A DNA stretch of 34,702 nucleotides. Origin: DASVXQ01 sp040414855. Its GTDB lineage: Bacteria; Actinomycetota; CALGFH01. The notes under the pieces were generated by a model, which saw only the letters and a list, made by a program, of their open reading frames with translations, made no database searches and was not told where the DNA came from. A program made the position numbers and the translations under genes. Positions 14,768 to 23,559 of the stretch are shown here, one piece after another; position 1 is the first letter of the stretch, and each line of letters opens with the position of its first letter. Location: NCBI GenBank assembly GCA_040414855.1, contig JBEDUQ010000433.1, positions 1-34,702 of the forward strand, given 5' to 3'.

Positions 14768-15283
14768 CTACCAATGGCCGCGGTGGACGACCTGGTTGAA
14801 GGGACGGCGGTCGGGCCGGCGGATCGGCGCCAGCGGCCGCCCCGCCGGGTAGCCGAGCGCGATCAGGTAGGCGAGGCGGCGGTCCCTGGGGTGGCCGAGG
14901 ATCTGCCGCGCCAGGTCCTGATCCGCCACCGAGGCGTGCCCGCTGCCGATCCCGAGGTCCGCGGCGGCGAGCATCATGCTCATGGTCACCTGGCCGAGGT
15001 CGTAGTCGATCGACGACCGGGTGCGGACGTCCTCGGCGATCGGGCTCAGCAGGCCGACGGTCGCCGCCGACGCGGACACGTGTCCGGCGCCGCGCCACAC
15101 CCGCGACAGCTTCCTGAGCTGATCTCGGTCGGTGCAGACCACGAAGTCCCAACGCTGCCGGTTGGTCGACGACGGTGAGCGCCTGCCGGCTTCGAGGATC
15201 CGGTCGAGGTGGTCGTCGTCGATCGGCCGGTCGTCGTACTGGCGGACGTTGCGCCGCGCCCTGATCGCGTCCCAGGTCTCCAT
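14768..15283 (-). CDS. nitroreductase family protein
   Basis: A 171-residue nitroreductase-fold protein starting at ATG 15283 (METWDAIRARRNVRQYDDRP). The N-terminal RARRNVRQY and the SPSSTNRQRWDFVVC segment are the FMN-binding signatures. DLGQVTMSMMLAAADLGIGSG is the typical helix, and the C-terminus has LIALGYPAG. Members use NAD(P)H and FMN to reduce nitro groups, quinones or flavins. It is short but near complete for the small class. It is monocistronic and convergent with the aldo/keto reductase. Confidence 0.88.
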   Translation of the reverse strand: METWDAIRARRNVRQYDDRPIDDDHLDRILEAGRRSPSSTNRQRWDFVVCTDRDQLRKLSRVWRGAGHVSASAATVGLLSPIAEDVRTRSSIDYDLGQVTMSMMLAAADLGIGSGHASVADQDLARQILGHPRDRRLAYLIALGYPAGRPLAPIRRPDRRPFNQVVHRGHW

Positions 15284-15550
15284 GCGGCGGATCCTAACCC
15301 GCGAGACCGGGAAATCCCTGGACCTTCGGTGCCTCAACCTGCGACGCTGAGCAGAGCAAGGACGCCGCGCCAATCCCGGGGGTTCCCGTTGCCAGCCAGC
15401 AGCATCGCCGAACTACGACCGCTCGGTGCTGCCGGGGCACTTCGATCCGCATAGCAGCCACACACCGGTTCCGTTCCCGCTGACGGCCTCGAGCGCCGCC
15501 AATTTTGGCGTGCGCCCGTAGCCGCGCCGGGTGGTCGTGCGACCAACCAC

Positions 15551-15590
15551 GTCGACCACCGTCGACCACCGTCGATCACCGTCGATCAGT
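15551..15590. repeat. 10-bp tandem repeat array upstream of MFS gene
   Basis: GTCGACCACC occurs twice, then GTCGATCACC and GTCGATCAGT, in exact 10-base steps; related GATCAC words follow to 15610. It ends 34 bases before the MFS start codon, in a 341-base spacer (15284-15624) that otherwise shows nothing. One helical turn per repeat suggests a regulator-binding array. Confidence 0.7.
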
Positions 15591-15624
15591 TCGATCACGG
15601 TCCGATCACCCGGCGAGGGACATC

Positions 15625-16923
15625 ATGCGAACCCGCGACGCGCGCGTCGTCTACCTGACGCTGGAGAGCGTCACCGCGCTGCTGCAAACCACCACCTGGA
15701 CCACCGCGGCCGTCTACCTCATCAACGTCGCCCATCTGGGCGCCCTCCAGCTCGTGCTGCTCGGCACGATCATGGAGGCGAGCATCTTCCTCTTCGAGAT
15801 CCCGACCGGCGTGGTCGCCGACACCGCCGGCCGGCGCCTGTCGGTGATCATCGGCACCGTGGTGATGGGCGTCGCCCTGGTGCTCACGGGGGCCATCCCC
15901 TGGTTCCCCGCGCTGCTGGCCAGCCAGGCGCTCTGGGGCGTCGGCGAGACCTTCACCAGCGGCGCCACCGCCGCCTGGCTGGCCGGCGAGGTCGGCGACC
16001 GCGCCGCCGGACCGCTGTTCCTGCACGCCGCCCAGTACCGGCGCGTCGCGGCCGCCGCCGGCATCGGCCTGGCGGTCGCGCTGGCCAACCTCGGGCTCGG
16101 CCTGCCGCTGATCGCCGGCGGCGCCATCCAGGTCGCCATGGGCGGCTGGCTGATCGCCGCCATGCCGGAGACCGGCTTCCCCCACGCCAAGGCCTCCGGC
16201 AACGGCGACGGGGCCCACGCCCAGAGCGAAGGCGAAGGCGAGGGCGAAGGCGAGGGGGAGGGGCGCGCCACCTGGCGCCGGCTCGCCAGGACCGCGGGGA
16301 GCGGCCTGTCGGTCGCGCGGAGCGACCGCGTGCTGCTGGCCCTGCTGGCTGTGGCGGTGCTCGCGGGGGCTTCCACCGAAGGGATCGACCGGCTCTGGGA
16401 GCTGCACCTGCTCCGCGAGGTCGGCTTCCCGGCGGTGCGGCTCTCGGCGGTCACCTGGTTCGGGATCATCCAGGTCGTCTCGCTGGCGATCGGCGCGGCG
16501 GTGATCGCGCCGGTGCGGCGGAGGATCGACGCCACCGACCCCGCCGCGCTGTGCCGGCTGCTGGTGGTCCTCACCGCGATCGAGGCTGTGGGCCTGGCCG
16601 TGTTCGGTGCGGCCACGGGCTTCGGTCCCGCGGTGGCCGCGTACCTCGCCTACGGCGCCGCGCGCGGGCTCAGGGACCCGCTCTACGACGCCTGGGTGGT
16701 GCCGATGATCGAGCCCTCGGTGCGGGCGACCGTGCTGTCGACCATCGGTCAGGCGGACGCGGTCGGCGAGACGCTCGGCGGCCCGGCGATCGGGCTGATC
16801 GCGACGCTGGCGACGCCCGGCGCGGCGATCGTGGCGGCGGGCGCCGCGCTGGCGCCCGCGATCGCGGTGCTCGCCAGGCTGCTGCCGGGCCGGCGCCAGC
16901 GGGCGAGGGCGGCCAACCGCTGA
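15625..16923 (+). CDS. MFS family transporter
   Basis: A 432-residue major facilitator. ATG 15625 is chosen with GAGGGA just upstream; the frame is open further back but would run through the 10-bp repeats. About 12 hydrophobic segments are visible. Motif-A-like GVVADTAGRR lies between TM2 and TM3 (62-71). The central cytoplasmic loop (about 190-215) carries an EG dipeptide run (six units of EG) from 6-bp repeats. Substrate-specific residues cannot be read; a drug or small-molecule efflux role is the usual guess. No coupled regulator gene is adjacent. Confidence 0.87.
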   Translation: MRTRDARVVYLTLESVTALLQTTTWTTAAVYLINVAHLGALQLVLLGTIMEASIFLFEIPTGVVADTAGRRLSVIIGTVVMGVALVLTGAIPWFPALLASQALWGVGETFTSGATAAWLAGEVGDRAAGPLFLHAAQYRRVAAAAGIGLAVALANLGLGLPLIAGGAIQVAMGGWLIAAMPETGFPHAKASGNGDGAHAQSEGEGEGEGEGEGRATWRRLARTAGSGLSVARSDRVLLALLAVAVLAGASTEGIDRLWELHLLREVGFPAVRLSAVTWFGIIQVVSLAIGAAVIAPVRRRIDATDPAALCRLLVVLTAIEAVGLAVFGAATGFGPAVAAYLAYGAARGLRDPLYDAWVVPMIEPSVRATVLSTIGQADAVGETLGGPAIGLIATLATPGAAIVAAGAALAPAIAVLARLLPGRRQRARAANR

Positions 16924-16957
16924 CCGACCGTCGTGGGCGGCGGTTCCGCCGCCGCCC

Positions 16958-18235
16958 CTACAGCGCGGCGCAGGCGAGCAGCAACGCCTTGGCGCCCAGG
17001 GCGGCGTCGCCGGCGTCGGCGTGCTCGAAGGGGTTGTGGCTGCCGTTGGTGGAGCGCACGAACAGCATCCCGGTCGGGATCCCGGCGGCGGCGAGGTTCT
17101 GGGCGTCGTGGCCGGCGAAGCTCTCCAGGCGCGGCGCGGCGACGCCGACCCGCTCGCAGCCGGCGGCCAGCGCGCCGGCGACCGTGTCGGTCATCGGAAT
17201 CTCCGCCGACTCGCCGATGCCCTCGATCGCCACCTCGACGCCGCGGCGGGCCGCGACCCGCTCGATGCGGTCGCGGATCGCGGCCACGAGGTCCGACCGC
17301 CGCCGCGCCGAAACGGAGCGCACGTCCAGGGAGAAGCTCACCGAGCCGGGGACGACGTTCTTGGCGCCGGGCAGCACGTGCAGCTCGCCGACGGTCGCGA
17401 TCGCGCCGCCGGCCGCGGCGGCCGAGACCTCCTCGACCGCGAGCACGCACTCGGCGGCGGCGGCCAGCGCGTCCTTGCGCTCGCCCATCGGCGCCGCGCC
17501 GGCGTGGTCCGCGCGGCCGAGGACGGTGACCGTGCCGTGGTAGAGGCCGACGATCGCGCTCACCACGGCGAGCGGGATGCCGAGGCGCTCCAGCCGCGAC
17601 CCCTGCTCGATGTGCAGCTCCAGATAGGCGCTGACCGCGCCGTCGCGGAGCCGCGGCGACGCCGGGTCGATCTCGCGGCCGAGCAGCGCGGCGGCCGCCT
17701 CGGCGGCGCTGGCGCCGTCGCGGTCGCGGCGCCGCCAGTCGTCGTCCGACAGCAGCCCGGATGCGGCCGCGCTGCCGAACAGCGCGGTGCCGAAGCGCAC
17801 CCCCTCCTCGCCGGTCCAGGCGACCGCGTGCAACGGCAGGCCGGCCCGCGCGGCGTGCAGCGCCTCGGCCACCTCGGCGGCGGCGACCACGCCGAGCGCG
17901 CCGTCGTAGGCTCCCCCGCGCGGGACCGTGTCGAGGTGGGAGCCCACCAGGACCCGCGGCTCAGCGCCGGTCAGGCAGTGGAGATTGCCGGCGTCGTCCT
18001 GCTCGCAGCGGTAGCCGAGCGGCTCGAGCCACGAGCGCACCAGCTCCCGCGCGCGCTGCTCCTCGGCGGTGAACGCGAGCCGGGTGAGGCCCTCGACGGG
18101 GTCGCGCCCGATCGCGGCCAGCGCCTCGATGCGCGCCGCGATCCGTTCGGCGCTCACCGCCGCCAGCGCGCGCTCGATCCCTTCCCCCGACGCCGTCCCG
18201 GTCCCCGCCAGCCCTTCGCCGCCACGCTCCGCCAT
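16958..18235 (-). CDS. M20-family Zn hydrolase (N-carbamoyl-L-amino acid / allantoate amidohydrolase type)
   Basis: A 425-residue di-zinc amidohydrolase. ATG 18235 has GGAGG six bases upstream. Motifs in order: GSHLDTV (H100, D102), GGAYDGALG (D111), WTGEEGVRFG (catalytic E143, E144), LHIEQG (H208) and SHNPFEH (H400). The lid/dimerisation domain (about 215-330) contains GRADHAGAAPMGERKDA. This set is typical of HyuC/AllC-type enzymes, which remove the carbamoyl group from N-carbamoyl amino acids or degrade ureido compounds. No neighbouring hydantoinase or allantoin gene confirms the substrate. It is divergent from the secreted phosphoesterase. Confidence 0.9.
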   Translation of the reverse strand: MAERGGEGLAGTGTASGEGIERALAAVSAERIAARIEALAAIGRDPVEGLTRLAFTAEEQRARELVRSWLEPLGYRCEQDDAGNLHCLTGAEPRVLVGSHLDTVPRGGAYDGALGVVAAAEVAEALHAARAGLPLHAVAWTGEEGVRFGTALFGSAAASGLLSDDDWRRRDRDGASAAEAAAALLGREIDPASPRLRDGAVSAYLELHIEQGSRLERLGIPLAVVSAIVGLYHGTVTVLGRADHAGAAPMGERKDALAAAAECVLAVEEVSAAAAGGAIATVGELHVLPGAKNVVPGSVSFSLDVRSVSARRRSDLVAAIRDRIERVAARRGVEVAIEGIGESAEIPMTDTVAGALAAGCERVGVAAPRLESFAGHDAQNLAAAGIPTGMLFVRSTNGSHNPFEHADAGDAALGAKALLLACAAL

Positions 18236-18389
18236 CGCTCGCCTCCGCTCGGTTCGGGCAACCATGTACAGCTTCGCCAACCGCGACGATAACGCGACCA
18301 TCCCCGCCCGCCATCTCTGGACGCCCTGCGCCTCCGGGCATATCGTCCCGACTCGCGGCACGTCGCCCCAAGCGCCAGGGAGGAGCGGA

Positions 18390-20159
18390 ATGCGGCGATC
18401 ACTGACCTTCACCTTCGGGACGTTGCTGCTGCTGGCGACCGCAATGGTTGCGTCGCCGGCGGCGGCCGATTCCGGCGGGGGCGGGCACGACCCGCTGGCC
18501 GGCATCAAGCACATCGTGGTGATCTACGAGGAGAACCACTCGTTCGACAACCTCTGGGGCCAGTGGCCGGGCGTCGACGGGCTCGCCGCCGACCCGGCGC
18601 GGACGCCGAGGCAGACCCAGGTCGACCAGAACGGGCAGCCGTTCGACTGCCTGCTCCAGAAGGACGTCAACCTGACCACCTCGGCCGACCCGGCGCCCAA
18701 CGGCGGCCTGGAGCCGGGCTGTAGCACCAACCCGCCGGCGGCGTTCAACAGCCACTTCCCCAACCAGGTCTTCGACATCGGCAAGTTCATCACGCCGCGG
18801 GACACCACCTGCTTCGACGCCAACCCCGCCGCCCCCTTCGGGCCCGCCAACGGCGTCCCCAAGGGCAGCGGCGAGACGGGCGGCTGCACCCGCGACCTGG
18901 TCCACCGCTTCTACCAGGAGCCCTACCAGATCGACGGCGGCAAGATGGACCGCTACTCGGTCGGCAGCGACGCGGTCGGCCTGACCCAGGGCTTCTACGA
19001 CACCCGGATGCTGCCGTTGTTCAAGTTCCTCAACGGCGACAAGCACTCGCCGAACTACGTGATCGCCGACCGCTTCTTCCAGGGCGCCTTCGGCGGCTCG
19101 TTCCTCAACCACCAGTGGCTGATCTCGGCGCAGACCCCGAAGTTCGAGGGCCCCACCCCGAGCGACGGCAGCGGCAACGACCTGCACTCGATCGTCGGCA
19201 CCGACGGCCATCCCAACAACACCTACCCGCTGCACTCCGGCCCGGTGTGGCCGGCGCCGGGCGGAGTCAAGGACGGCGCGCTGACCGAGGCCGCCGACGC
19301 CAGTGGCCGCTGCGCCCCGCCGGCGGGCGCGCCCACGCCGCCGCCGGGCACGGTCTGCGGCGACTGGGCGGTCAACACCATCCAGCCGCCGTTCCAGCCG
19401 TTCCAGCCGGGCACCCCGGCCGCCAGGCAGCTGCCGCCCTCGCACAACAGCAACGTCGGCGACCTGCTGTCGGCCAAGGGCATCTCCTGGAACTGGTACT
19501 CGGGCGGCTGGGACAACGCCGCGGGCAACGTCGGCGGCCGCGGCTGGACCAACGGCAACGGCGCGACCTGCTCCGACCCGGACACCTGGGCCGGCGCCAC
19601 CTTCCCCAACTGCCCCAACGTGCTGTTCCAGTTCCACCACCAGCCGTTCAACTACTACGACGGCTACGGCCCCGGCCAGCCCGGCCGCGGTCACCTGAAG
19701 GACGAGCAGGACTTCCTGGCCGACCTGCGGGCGGGGCAGCTGCCAGCGGTCTCGTTCGTCAAGCCGGTCGGCGAGGAGAACGAGCACCCCGGCTACACCA
19801 ACGTCACCGCCGGCGACCAGCACCTCGTCGACCTCATCAGGGCGATCCAGGCCGACAAGCGCGACTGGTCCTCGACCTTGGTGGTGGTCACCTACGACGA
19901 GTTCGGCGGCCAGTGGGACCACGTGCCGCCGCCGACCGCCCCCGGTGTCTCGGACGTCTGGGGACCGGGGACGCGCATCCCGGCGATGCTGCTCTCCGAC
20001 CGCCTCCCGCAGCGCGCGGCGGTCGACCACACCCAGTACGACACCGTGTCGATCCTGTCGACCATCGAGGACCGCTTCGAGCTCCGCTCACTGTCGAGCC
20101 GCGACGCGGCCGACAACAGCCTCGGCATGGCGATGCGCCGCGGGCTCCACCCCCTGTAG
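18390..20159 (+). CDS. secreted phosphoesterase (acid phosphatase / phospholipase C superfamily)
   Basis: A 589-residue exported protein. ATG 18390 follows AGGGAGGAG. Residues 1-27 are a Sec-type signal peptide with a probable cut after AAA. The metal/nucleophile motif EENHSFDN lies at 47-54 and the second metal motif VTYDEFGGQWDH at 500-511, as in the PF04185 phosphoesterase family (AcpA, phospholipase C). A large insertion between about 70 and 400 has several Cys (LEPGCSTN, DTTCFD, GGCTRD), presumably disulfides. It probably releases phosphate from extracellular phosphoesters; choice of lipid or other substrate is not clear. A strong stem-loop follows the stop. Confidence 0.9.
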   Translation: MRRSLTFTFGTLLLLATAMVASPAAADSGGGGHDPLAGIKHIVVIYEENHSFDNLWGQWPGVDGLAADPARTPRQTQVDQNGQPFDCLLQKDVNLTTSADPAPNGGLEPGCSTNPPAAFNSHFPNQVFDIGKFITPRDTTCFDANPAAPFGPANGVPKGSGETGGCTRDLVHRFYQEPYQIDGGKMDRYSVGSDAVGLTQGFYDTRMLPLFKFLNGDKHSPNYVIADRFFQGAFGGSFLNHQWLISAQTPKFEGPTPSDGSGNDLHSIVGTDGHPNNTYPLHSGPVWPAPGGVKDGALTEAADASGRCAPPAGAPTPPPGTVCGDWAVNTIQPPFQPFQPGTPAARQLPPSHNSNVGDLLSAKGISWNWYSGGWDNAAGNVGGRGWTNGNGATCSDPDTWAGATFPNCPNVLFQFHHQPFNYYDGYGPGQPGRGHLKDEQDFLADLRAGQLPAVSFVKPVGEENEHPGYTNVTAGDQHLVDLIRAIQADKRDWSSTLVVVTYDEFGGQWDHVPPPTAPGVSDVWGPGTRIPAMLLSDRLPQRAAVDHTQYDTVSILSTIEDRFELRSLSSRDAADNSLGMAMRRGLHPL

Positions 20160-20177
20160 GCCCATCGGGCGCATGAT

Positions 20178-20217
20178 GTGGCCCGCGTCGCCAACCCTGG
20201 CGGGCGGCGCGGGCCAC
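20178..20217 (+). terminator. stem-loop terminator after phosphoesterase
   Basis: GTGGCCCGCG (20178-20187) and CGCGGGCCAC (20208-20217) form a perfect 10-bp outer stem. An inner 5-bp stem CGCCA/TGGCG (20189-20202) has an ACCC loop. It begins 18 bases after the stop; no T-tract follows. Confidence 0.65.
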
Positions 20218-20241
20218 GAGCTCTGATGACGAGGAGGCAGC

Positions 20242-20775
20242 ATGCCCCGGATCGAACCGCTCGAGCCGTCCCAGGCCGAGCCCGAGGCGCGCGCCGAGCT
20301 CGACCGGCAGCTGGCCGCCAACGGGCGGCTCACCAACATGAAGCGCACGCTTGCCCACTCGAGCACCGCCCTCCACGCGCTGATGACCTGGTACCCGCTC
20401 CGGGACCGGGTGGCGCCGTTCCTCGGCGAGCGGGCGACCACGCTGTTCGCCCACGCGATCTCGGCCAGGACCGACTGCCTGATCTGCTCGACCTTCTTCC
20501 GGCGGATCATGGTCGAGTCCGGCGAGGACCCGGACGCGCTGGCGCTCGACGAGCGCGAGCGGGTGGTGGTGGACTACGGCGTGCAGCTGGCCACCGACGC
20601 CAACCAGGTCTCGGACGAGCTGTACGGTCGGCTCGCAGCCATCCTCACGCCGGTCGAGATCGTCGACCTGACCGCCTTCGGCGCGCTGATGATCGCCACC
20701 AACGTGGTCAACAACGCCCTGCGGGTCGACCTCGACGGGTACCTGGAGCCGTACCGGCGGAGGGTCGCGCGGTGA
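20242..20775 (+). CDS. carboxymuconolactone decarboxylase / AhpD-like protein
   Basis: A 177-residue all-helical protein starting at ATG 20242 with GAGGAGG five bases upstream. The CxxC in TDCLICSTFF (C79, C82) fits the AhpD/CMD active-site position, although the usual His two residues after the second Cys is absent (STFF). Such proteins act as thiol-peroxidase partners or as decarboxylase-fold enzymes. The SDR gene begins seven bases after its stop, so the two are an operon. Function is therefore tied to the mycofactocin-type oxidoreductase by position. Confidence 0.82.
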   Translation: MPRIEPLEPSQAEPEARAELDRQLAANGRLTNMKRTLAHSSTALHALMTWYPLRDRVAPFLGERATTLFAHAISARTDCLICSTFFRRIMVESGEDPDALALDERERVVVDYGVQLATDANQVSDELYGRLAAILTPVEIVDLTAFGALMIATNVVNNALRVDLDGYLEPYRRRVAR

Positions 20776-20782
20776 GCCGGCG

Positions 20783-21586
20783 GTGAGGCGCTTCGAGGGA
20801 CGGGTCGCGCTGGTGACCGGCGCGGCCCACGGCCAGGGCCGCGCCGCCGCGATCGCGTTCGCGCGCGAGGGCGCCGCGGTCGCCGCGCTGGACCTGGCCA
20901 GGCCCCTGCCCTGGCCGACCTACCCGATGGGCTCGCCCGGAGAGCTGGAGAGCCTCCGCGAGGAGTGCGAGGCCCTGGGATCGGCCTGCCTGACCTTCGA
21001 GGCGGACGTGCGCGACGCCACGGCGGTGGCGGCGGCGGTCGAGGCGACCACCGCGCGGCTGGGCGGCGTCGACGTGCTGTTCAACAACGCCGGCATCTGC
21101 GGCTACGGGCTCGCCCACGAGCTCTCCGAGGACGCCTGGGACGCCATGATCGACATCAACCTGAAGGGCACCTGGGTGGTCGCCAGCAAGGTGATCCCCG
21201 GAATGATCGAGCGGCGCTCCGGCGTGATCGTGAACAACTGCTCGGTCGCCGGACTGCGCGGGATGGCGCGGCTCAGCCATTACGCGGCCTCGAAGTGGGG
21301 CGTGATGGGATTGACCAAGTCGTGGGCGATCGAGCTCGCGCCGCACGGCATCCGGGTGGTCGCGCTCTGCCCCACCGGCGTGAACACGCCGATGAACGAC
21401 GGGCTGGCGATGATGGAGGGCAGCACGCCCGAGGAGATCGCCGAGCGCTCGGCCGGCAACCTGCTGCCGGTACCATGGATCGAGCCGCGGGACGTCGCCG
21501 AAGCCGTCCTGTTCGTCGCCTCCGACCAGGCGCGATACGTCACGGGCAGCACCCTGGTGCTGGACGCCGGACTGCTGACCCGCTGA
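20783..21586 (+). CDS. mycofactocin-type short-chain dehydrogenase
   Basis: A 267-residue SDR starting at GTG 20783. It has the cofactor motif TGAAHGQG (12-19), NNAG (101-104) and the catalytic S154, Y167 and K171 (YAASK). The insertion after the second strand (WPTYPMGSPGEL) and the C-terminal NLLPVPWIEPRDVAEAVLF are hallmarks of the mycofactocin-coupled SDR family, in which NAD stays bound and electrons leave through the peptide-derived redox cofactor mycofactocin. No mycofactocin biosynthesis gene is in the window. It probably oxidises an alcohol; the substrate is unknown. Confidence 0.9.
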   Translation: MRRFEGRVALVTGAAHGQGRAAAIAFAREGAAVAALDLARPLPWPTYPMGSPGELESLREECEALGSACLTFEADVRDATAVAAAVEATTARLGGVDVLFNNAGICGYGLAHELSEDAWDAMIDINLKGTWVVASKVIPGMIERRSGVIVNNCSVAGLRGMARLSHYAASKWGVMGLTKSWAIELAPHGIRVVALCPTGVNTPMNDGLAMMEGSTPEEIAERSAGNLLPVPWIEPRDVAEAVLFVASDQARYVTGSTLVLDAGLLTR

Positions 21587-21652
21587 GCGGGGAACCCGTC
21601 CCAGCAGTGCCGAGCCAGTCCCGAGCAGTCCGAGCAACCGATGGAGGTCGCC

Positions 21653-23062
21653 GTGTCCGGTCAAGCTCCCAGGCAGCGCGTGGTGATCGTCGGAGCCGGC
21701 TTCGCCGGGTTCCATGCCGCCAGGTGCCTCGGCCGGCTGAACCGGCAGAGCGGCGGGACCATCGAGGTGGTGCTGATCAACGCCACCGACTATTTCCTCT
21801 ACACCCCGCTGCTGCCCGAGGTGGCCTCGGGCATCCTCGACCCGCGCACGGTCTCGGTGCCGCTGGCCGGCAACTGCCCCGGCGTGCAGATCATCCTCGG
21901 CAGCGTGGACGAGGTCGACCTGGACGCCAGGCGGGTCAGCCTGGTCGACCCCGAGGGGAACCGCCGCGAGCTCTCCTACGACCGGCTGCTGCTCTCGATC
22001 GGCAGCGTCAACAAGCTGCTGCCGATCCCGGGGGTTGCCGAGCACGCCCACGGCTTCCGCAGCATCGCCGAGGCGATGTACCTGCGCGACCACCTGGTCC
22101 GCCAGATCGAGCTGGCCGACGCGAGCGACGACCCTGCCGAGCGCGAGGCGCGCTGCACCTTCGTGGTGGTCGGCGCCGGCTACACCGGCACCGAGGTCGC
22201 CGCCCACGGGCAGCTGTTCACCAGAGACGTCGCCAAGCGGCGCCCCGGCATGCGCCGGCAGCGGCTGCGCTGGCTGCTGGTCGACCTCGCGCCCCGGGTG
22301 CTGCCCGAGCTCGACGAGCGGCTCTCGCGGACCGCGGAGCGGGTGCTCACCGAGCGCGGCATGGAGATCCACACCAAGACCACCGTCTCGGAGGCGACCG
22401 CCGACGGCGTCCGGCTGTCGACCGGCGAGTTCGTCAGGACCCGGTCGCTGATCTGGTGCGTCGGCGTGCGGCCCGACCCGCTGGTCGAGACCATCGGCCT
22501 GCCCACCCGCAAGGGCAGGCTGGCGGTCGACGAGTTCCTGAACGTCCCCGGCCGCCCCGAGCTGTTCGCGTGTGGGGACGCCGCCGCGGTCCCCGACCTC
22601 ACCCGCCCGGGTGAGATCACCCCGATGACCGCCCAGCATGCCGAGCGCCAGGGCAGGCGGGCCGCGCGCAACCTGGCGGCCTCGCTCGGCCACGGCCAGC
22701 GCCGCCCCTACCGCCACCACGACCTCGGCTTCGTGGTCGACCTCGCCGACGCGGACGCCGCGGCGAACCCGCTGGGCGTGCCGCTCGCCGGGCTGCCCGC
22801 CAAGGCGGTGACCCGGGGCTACCACCTGCTGGCGATCCCGTCGAACCGGGTCCGGATCGCCACCGACTGGCTGCTGGACCTTCTCCTGCCGCGGCAGACG
22901 CTGTCGCTCGGGGTGGTTCGGAGCGGCGCGGTGCCGCTCGCCGAGGAGCAGTGGATGCCCACCGGCCCCGTCCCGACGCAGGCGCGTCGCCCCCGGCTCC
23001 AGACCGCGCCGGCCACCACCGGGGACCCGCCCAAGGGAGGCGACGGCCACGCACAGGACTGA
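21653..23062 (+). CDS. type II NADH dehydrogenase-like flavoprotein
   Basis: A 469-residue pyridine nucleotide-disulfide oxidoreductase. GTG 21653 is chosen because GGAGG lies five bases upstream; an ATG at 21641 overlaps that site. Features are the FAD motif GAGFAG (14-19), LLPEVASG, the NAD motif VVGAGYTGTE at about 170-180 and the second FAD contact ACGDAAAV. The C-terminal region contains a hydrophobic helix (TDWLLDLLL), as in NDH-2 membrane anchors. NDH-2 passes electrons from NADH to menaquinone without pumping protons. It lies 66 bases behind the SDR and may be co-transcribed. The last 30 residues are disordered and basic. Confidence 0.88.
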   Translation: MSGQAPRQRVVIVGAGFAGFHAARCLGRLNRQSGGTIEVVLINATDYFLYTPLLPEVASGILDPRTVSVPLAGNCPGVQIILGSVDEVDLDARRVSLVDPEGNRRELSYDRLLLSIGSVNKLLPIPGVAEHAHGFRSIAEAMYLRDHLVRQIELADASDDPAEREARCTFVVVGAGYTGTEVAAHGQLFTRDVAKRRPGMRRQRLRWLLVDLAPRVLPELDERLSRTAERVLTERGMEIHTKTTVSEATADGVRLSTGEFVRTRSLIWCVGVRPDPLVETIGLPTRKGRLAVDEFLNVPGRPELFACGDAAAVPDLTRPGEITPMTAQHAERQGRRAARNLAASLGHGQRRPYRHHDLGFVVDLADADAAANPLGVPLAGLPAKAVTRGYHLLAIPSNRVRIATDWLLDLLLPRQTLSLGVVRSGAVPLAEEQWMPTGPVPTQARRPRLQTAPATTGDPPKGGDGHAQD

Positions 23063-23066
23063 TAGT

Positions 23067-23081
23067 TGCATGGCGCATGCA
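23067..23081. promoter_or_regulatory. palindrome upstream of MarR gene, candidate self-operator
   Basis: TGCATG-GCG-CATGCA is a perfect 6-bp inverted repeat in the 44-base gap between the NDH-2 stop and the MarR start. MarR proteins commonly bind such sites over their own promoter. Confidence 0.45.
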
Positions 23082-23106
23082 TCCATGGCACAGTCACCCG
23101 GTGCCA

Positions 23107-23559
23107 ATGCGAACCGACCGATCTGAAGACACCACCGGGCAGCGACTGGCCGTCGCCCTGATCACCGTCGCCCGGCGGCTGAAGCCGCGCGTCGACGGCC
23201 GCATCGACCCGGCCTCCGTCTACGTCCTCCACCACGTCGAGGCGCACGAGCCGCTGCGCGTCTCCGAGCTGGCCAAGTGCATGGACCTGGACTCCTCCAC
23301 GGTAAGCAGGCACATCCGCAACCTCGAGGACGAGGGTTACCTCAGCCGGGCCGACGACCCCGGCGACCGCAGGGCGACCCGGGTGCGGCTGACCGACCGC
23401 GGCCGCGCCATCCTCGAGGCGAGCAGGCGCGAACGCGGCGCCCTGATGGACGCGGCCACCGCCGACTGGAGCCGGGCGGACCGCGAGCAGCTCGAGACGC
23501 TCATGACCAGGCTGGCCCAGAGCATCGACCGGCTGGCCACAGAATCGAGGAGTCGATGA
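23107..23559 (+). CDS. MarR family transcriptional regulator
   Basis: A 150-residue winged-helix regulator. ATG 23107 is used; a GTG two codons upstream is possible, and neither has a clear ribosome site. The recognition helix is in LRVSELAKCMDLDSSTVSRHIRNLEDEGYL (about 50-79), and the wing is DDPGDRRATRVRLT. Its stop overlaps the start of the exporter gene (ATGA), the classic MarR plus drug-pump arrangement in which the regulator represses both until a ligand binds. A palindrome lies just upstream. Confidence 0.92.
   Translation: MRTDRSEDTTGQRLAVALITVARRLKPRVDGRIDPASVYVLHHVEAHEPLRVSELAKCMDLDSSTVSRHIRNLEDEGYLSRADDPGDRRATRVRLTDRGRAILEASRRERGALMDAATADWSRADREQLETLMTRLAQSIDRLATESRSR

Noticed and set aside
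15551..15590. CRISPR-like array
   Set aside because: The 10-bp units are directly adjacent with no spacers, and no cas gene is present.
15505..15624. N-terminal extension of the MFS transporter
   Set aside because: It would encode the 10-bp repeats as basic low-complexity sequence. ATG 15625 has a ribosome site and a normal transporter N-terminus.
18399..20030. Minus-strand open frame opposite the secreted phosphoesterase
   Set aside because: The plus strand has a signal peptide, ribosome site and both catalytic motifs; the minus frame has none.
20708..23107. Minus-strand open frame of 799 codons
   Set aside because: It is antisense to the SDR and NDH-2 genes, and its composition (runs of Arg, Gly, Asp, His) is that of a shadow.
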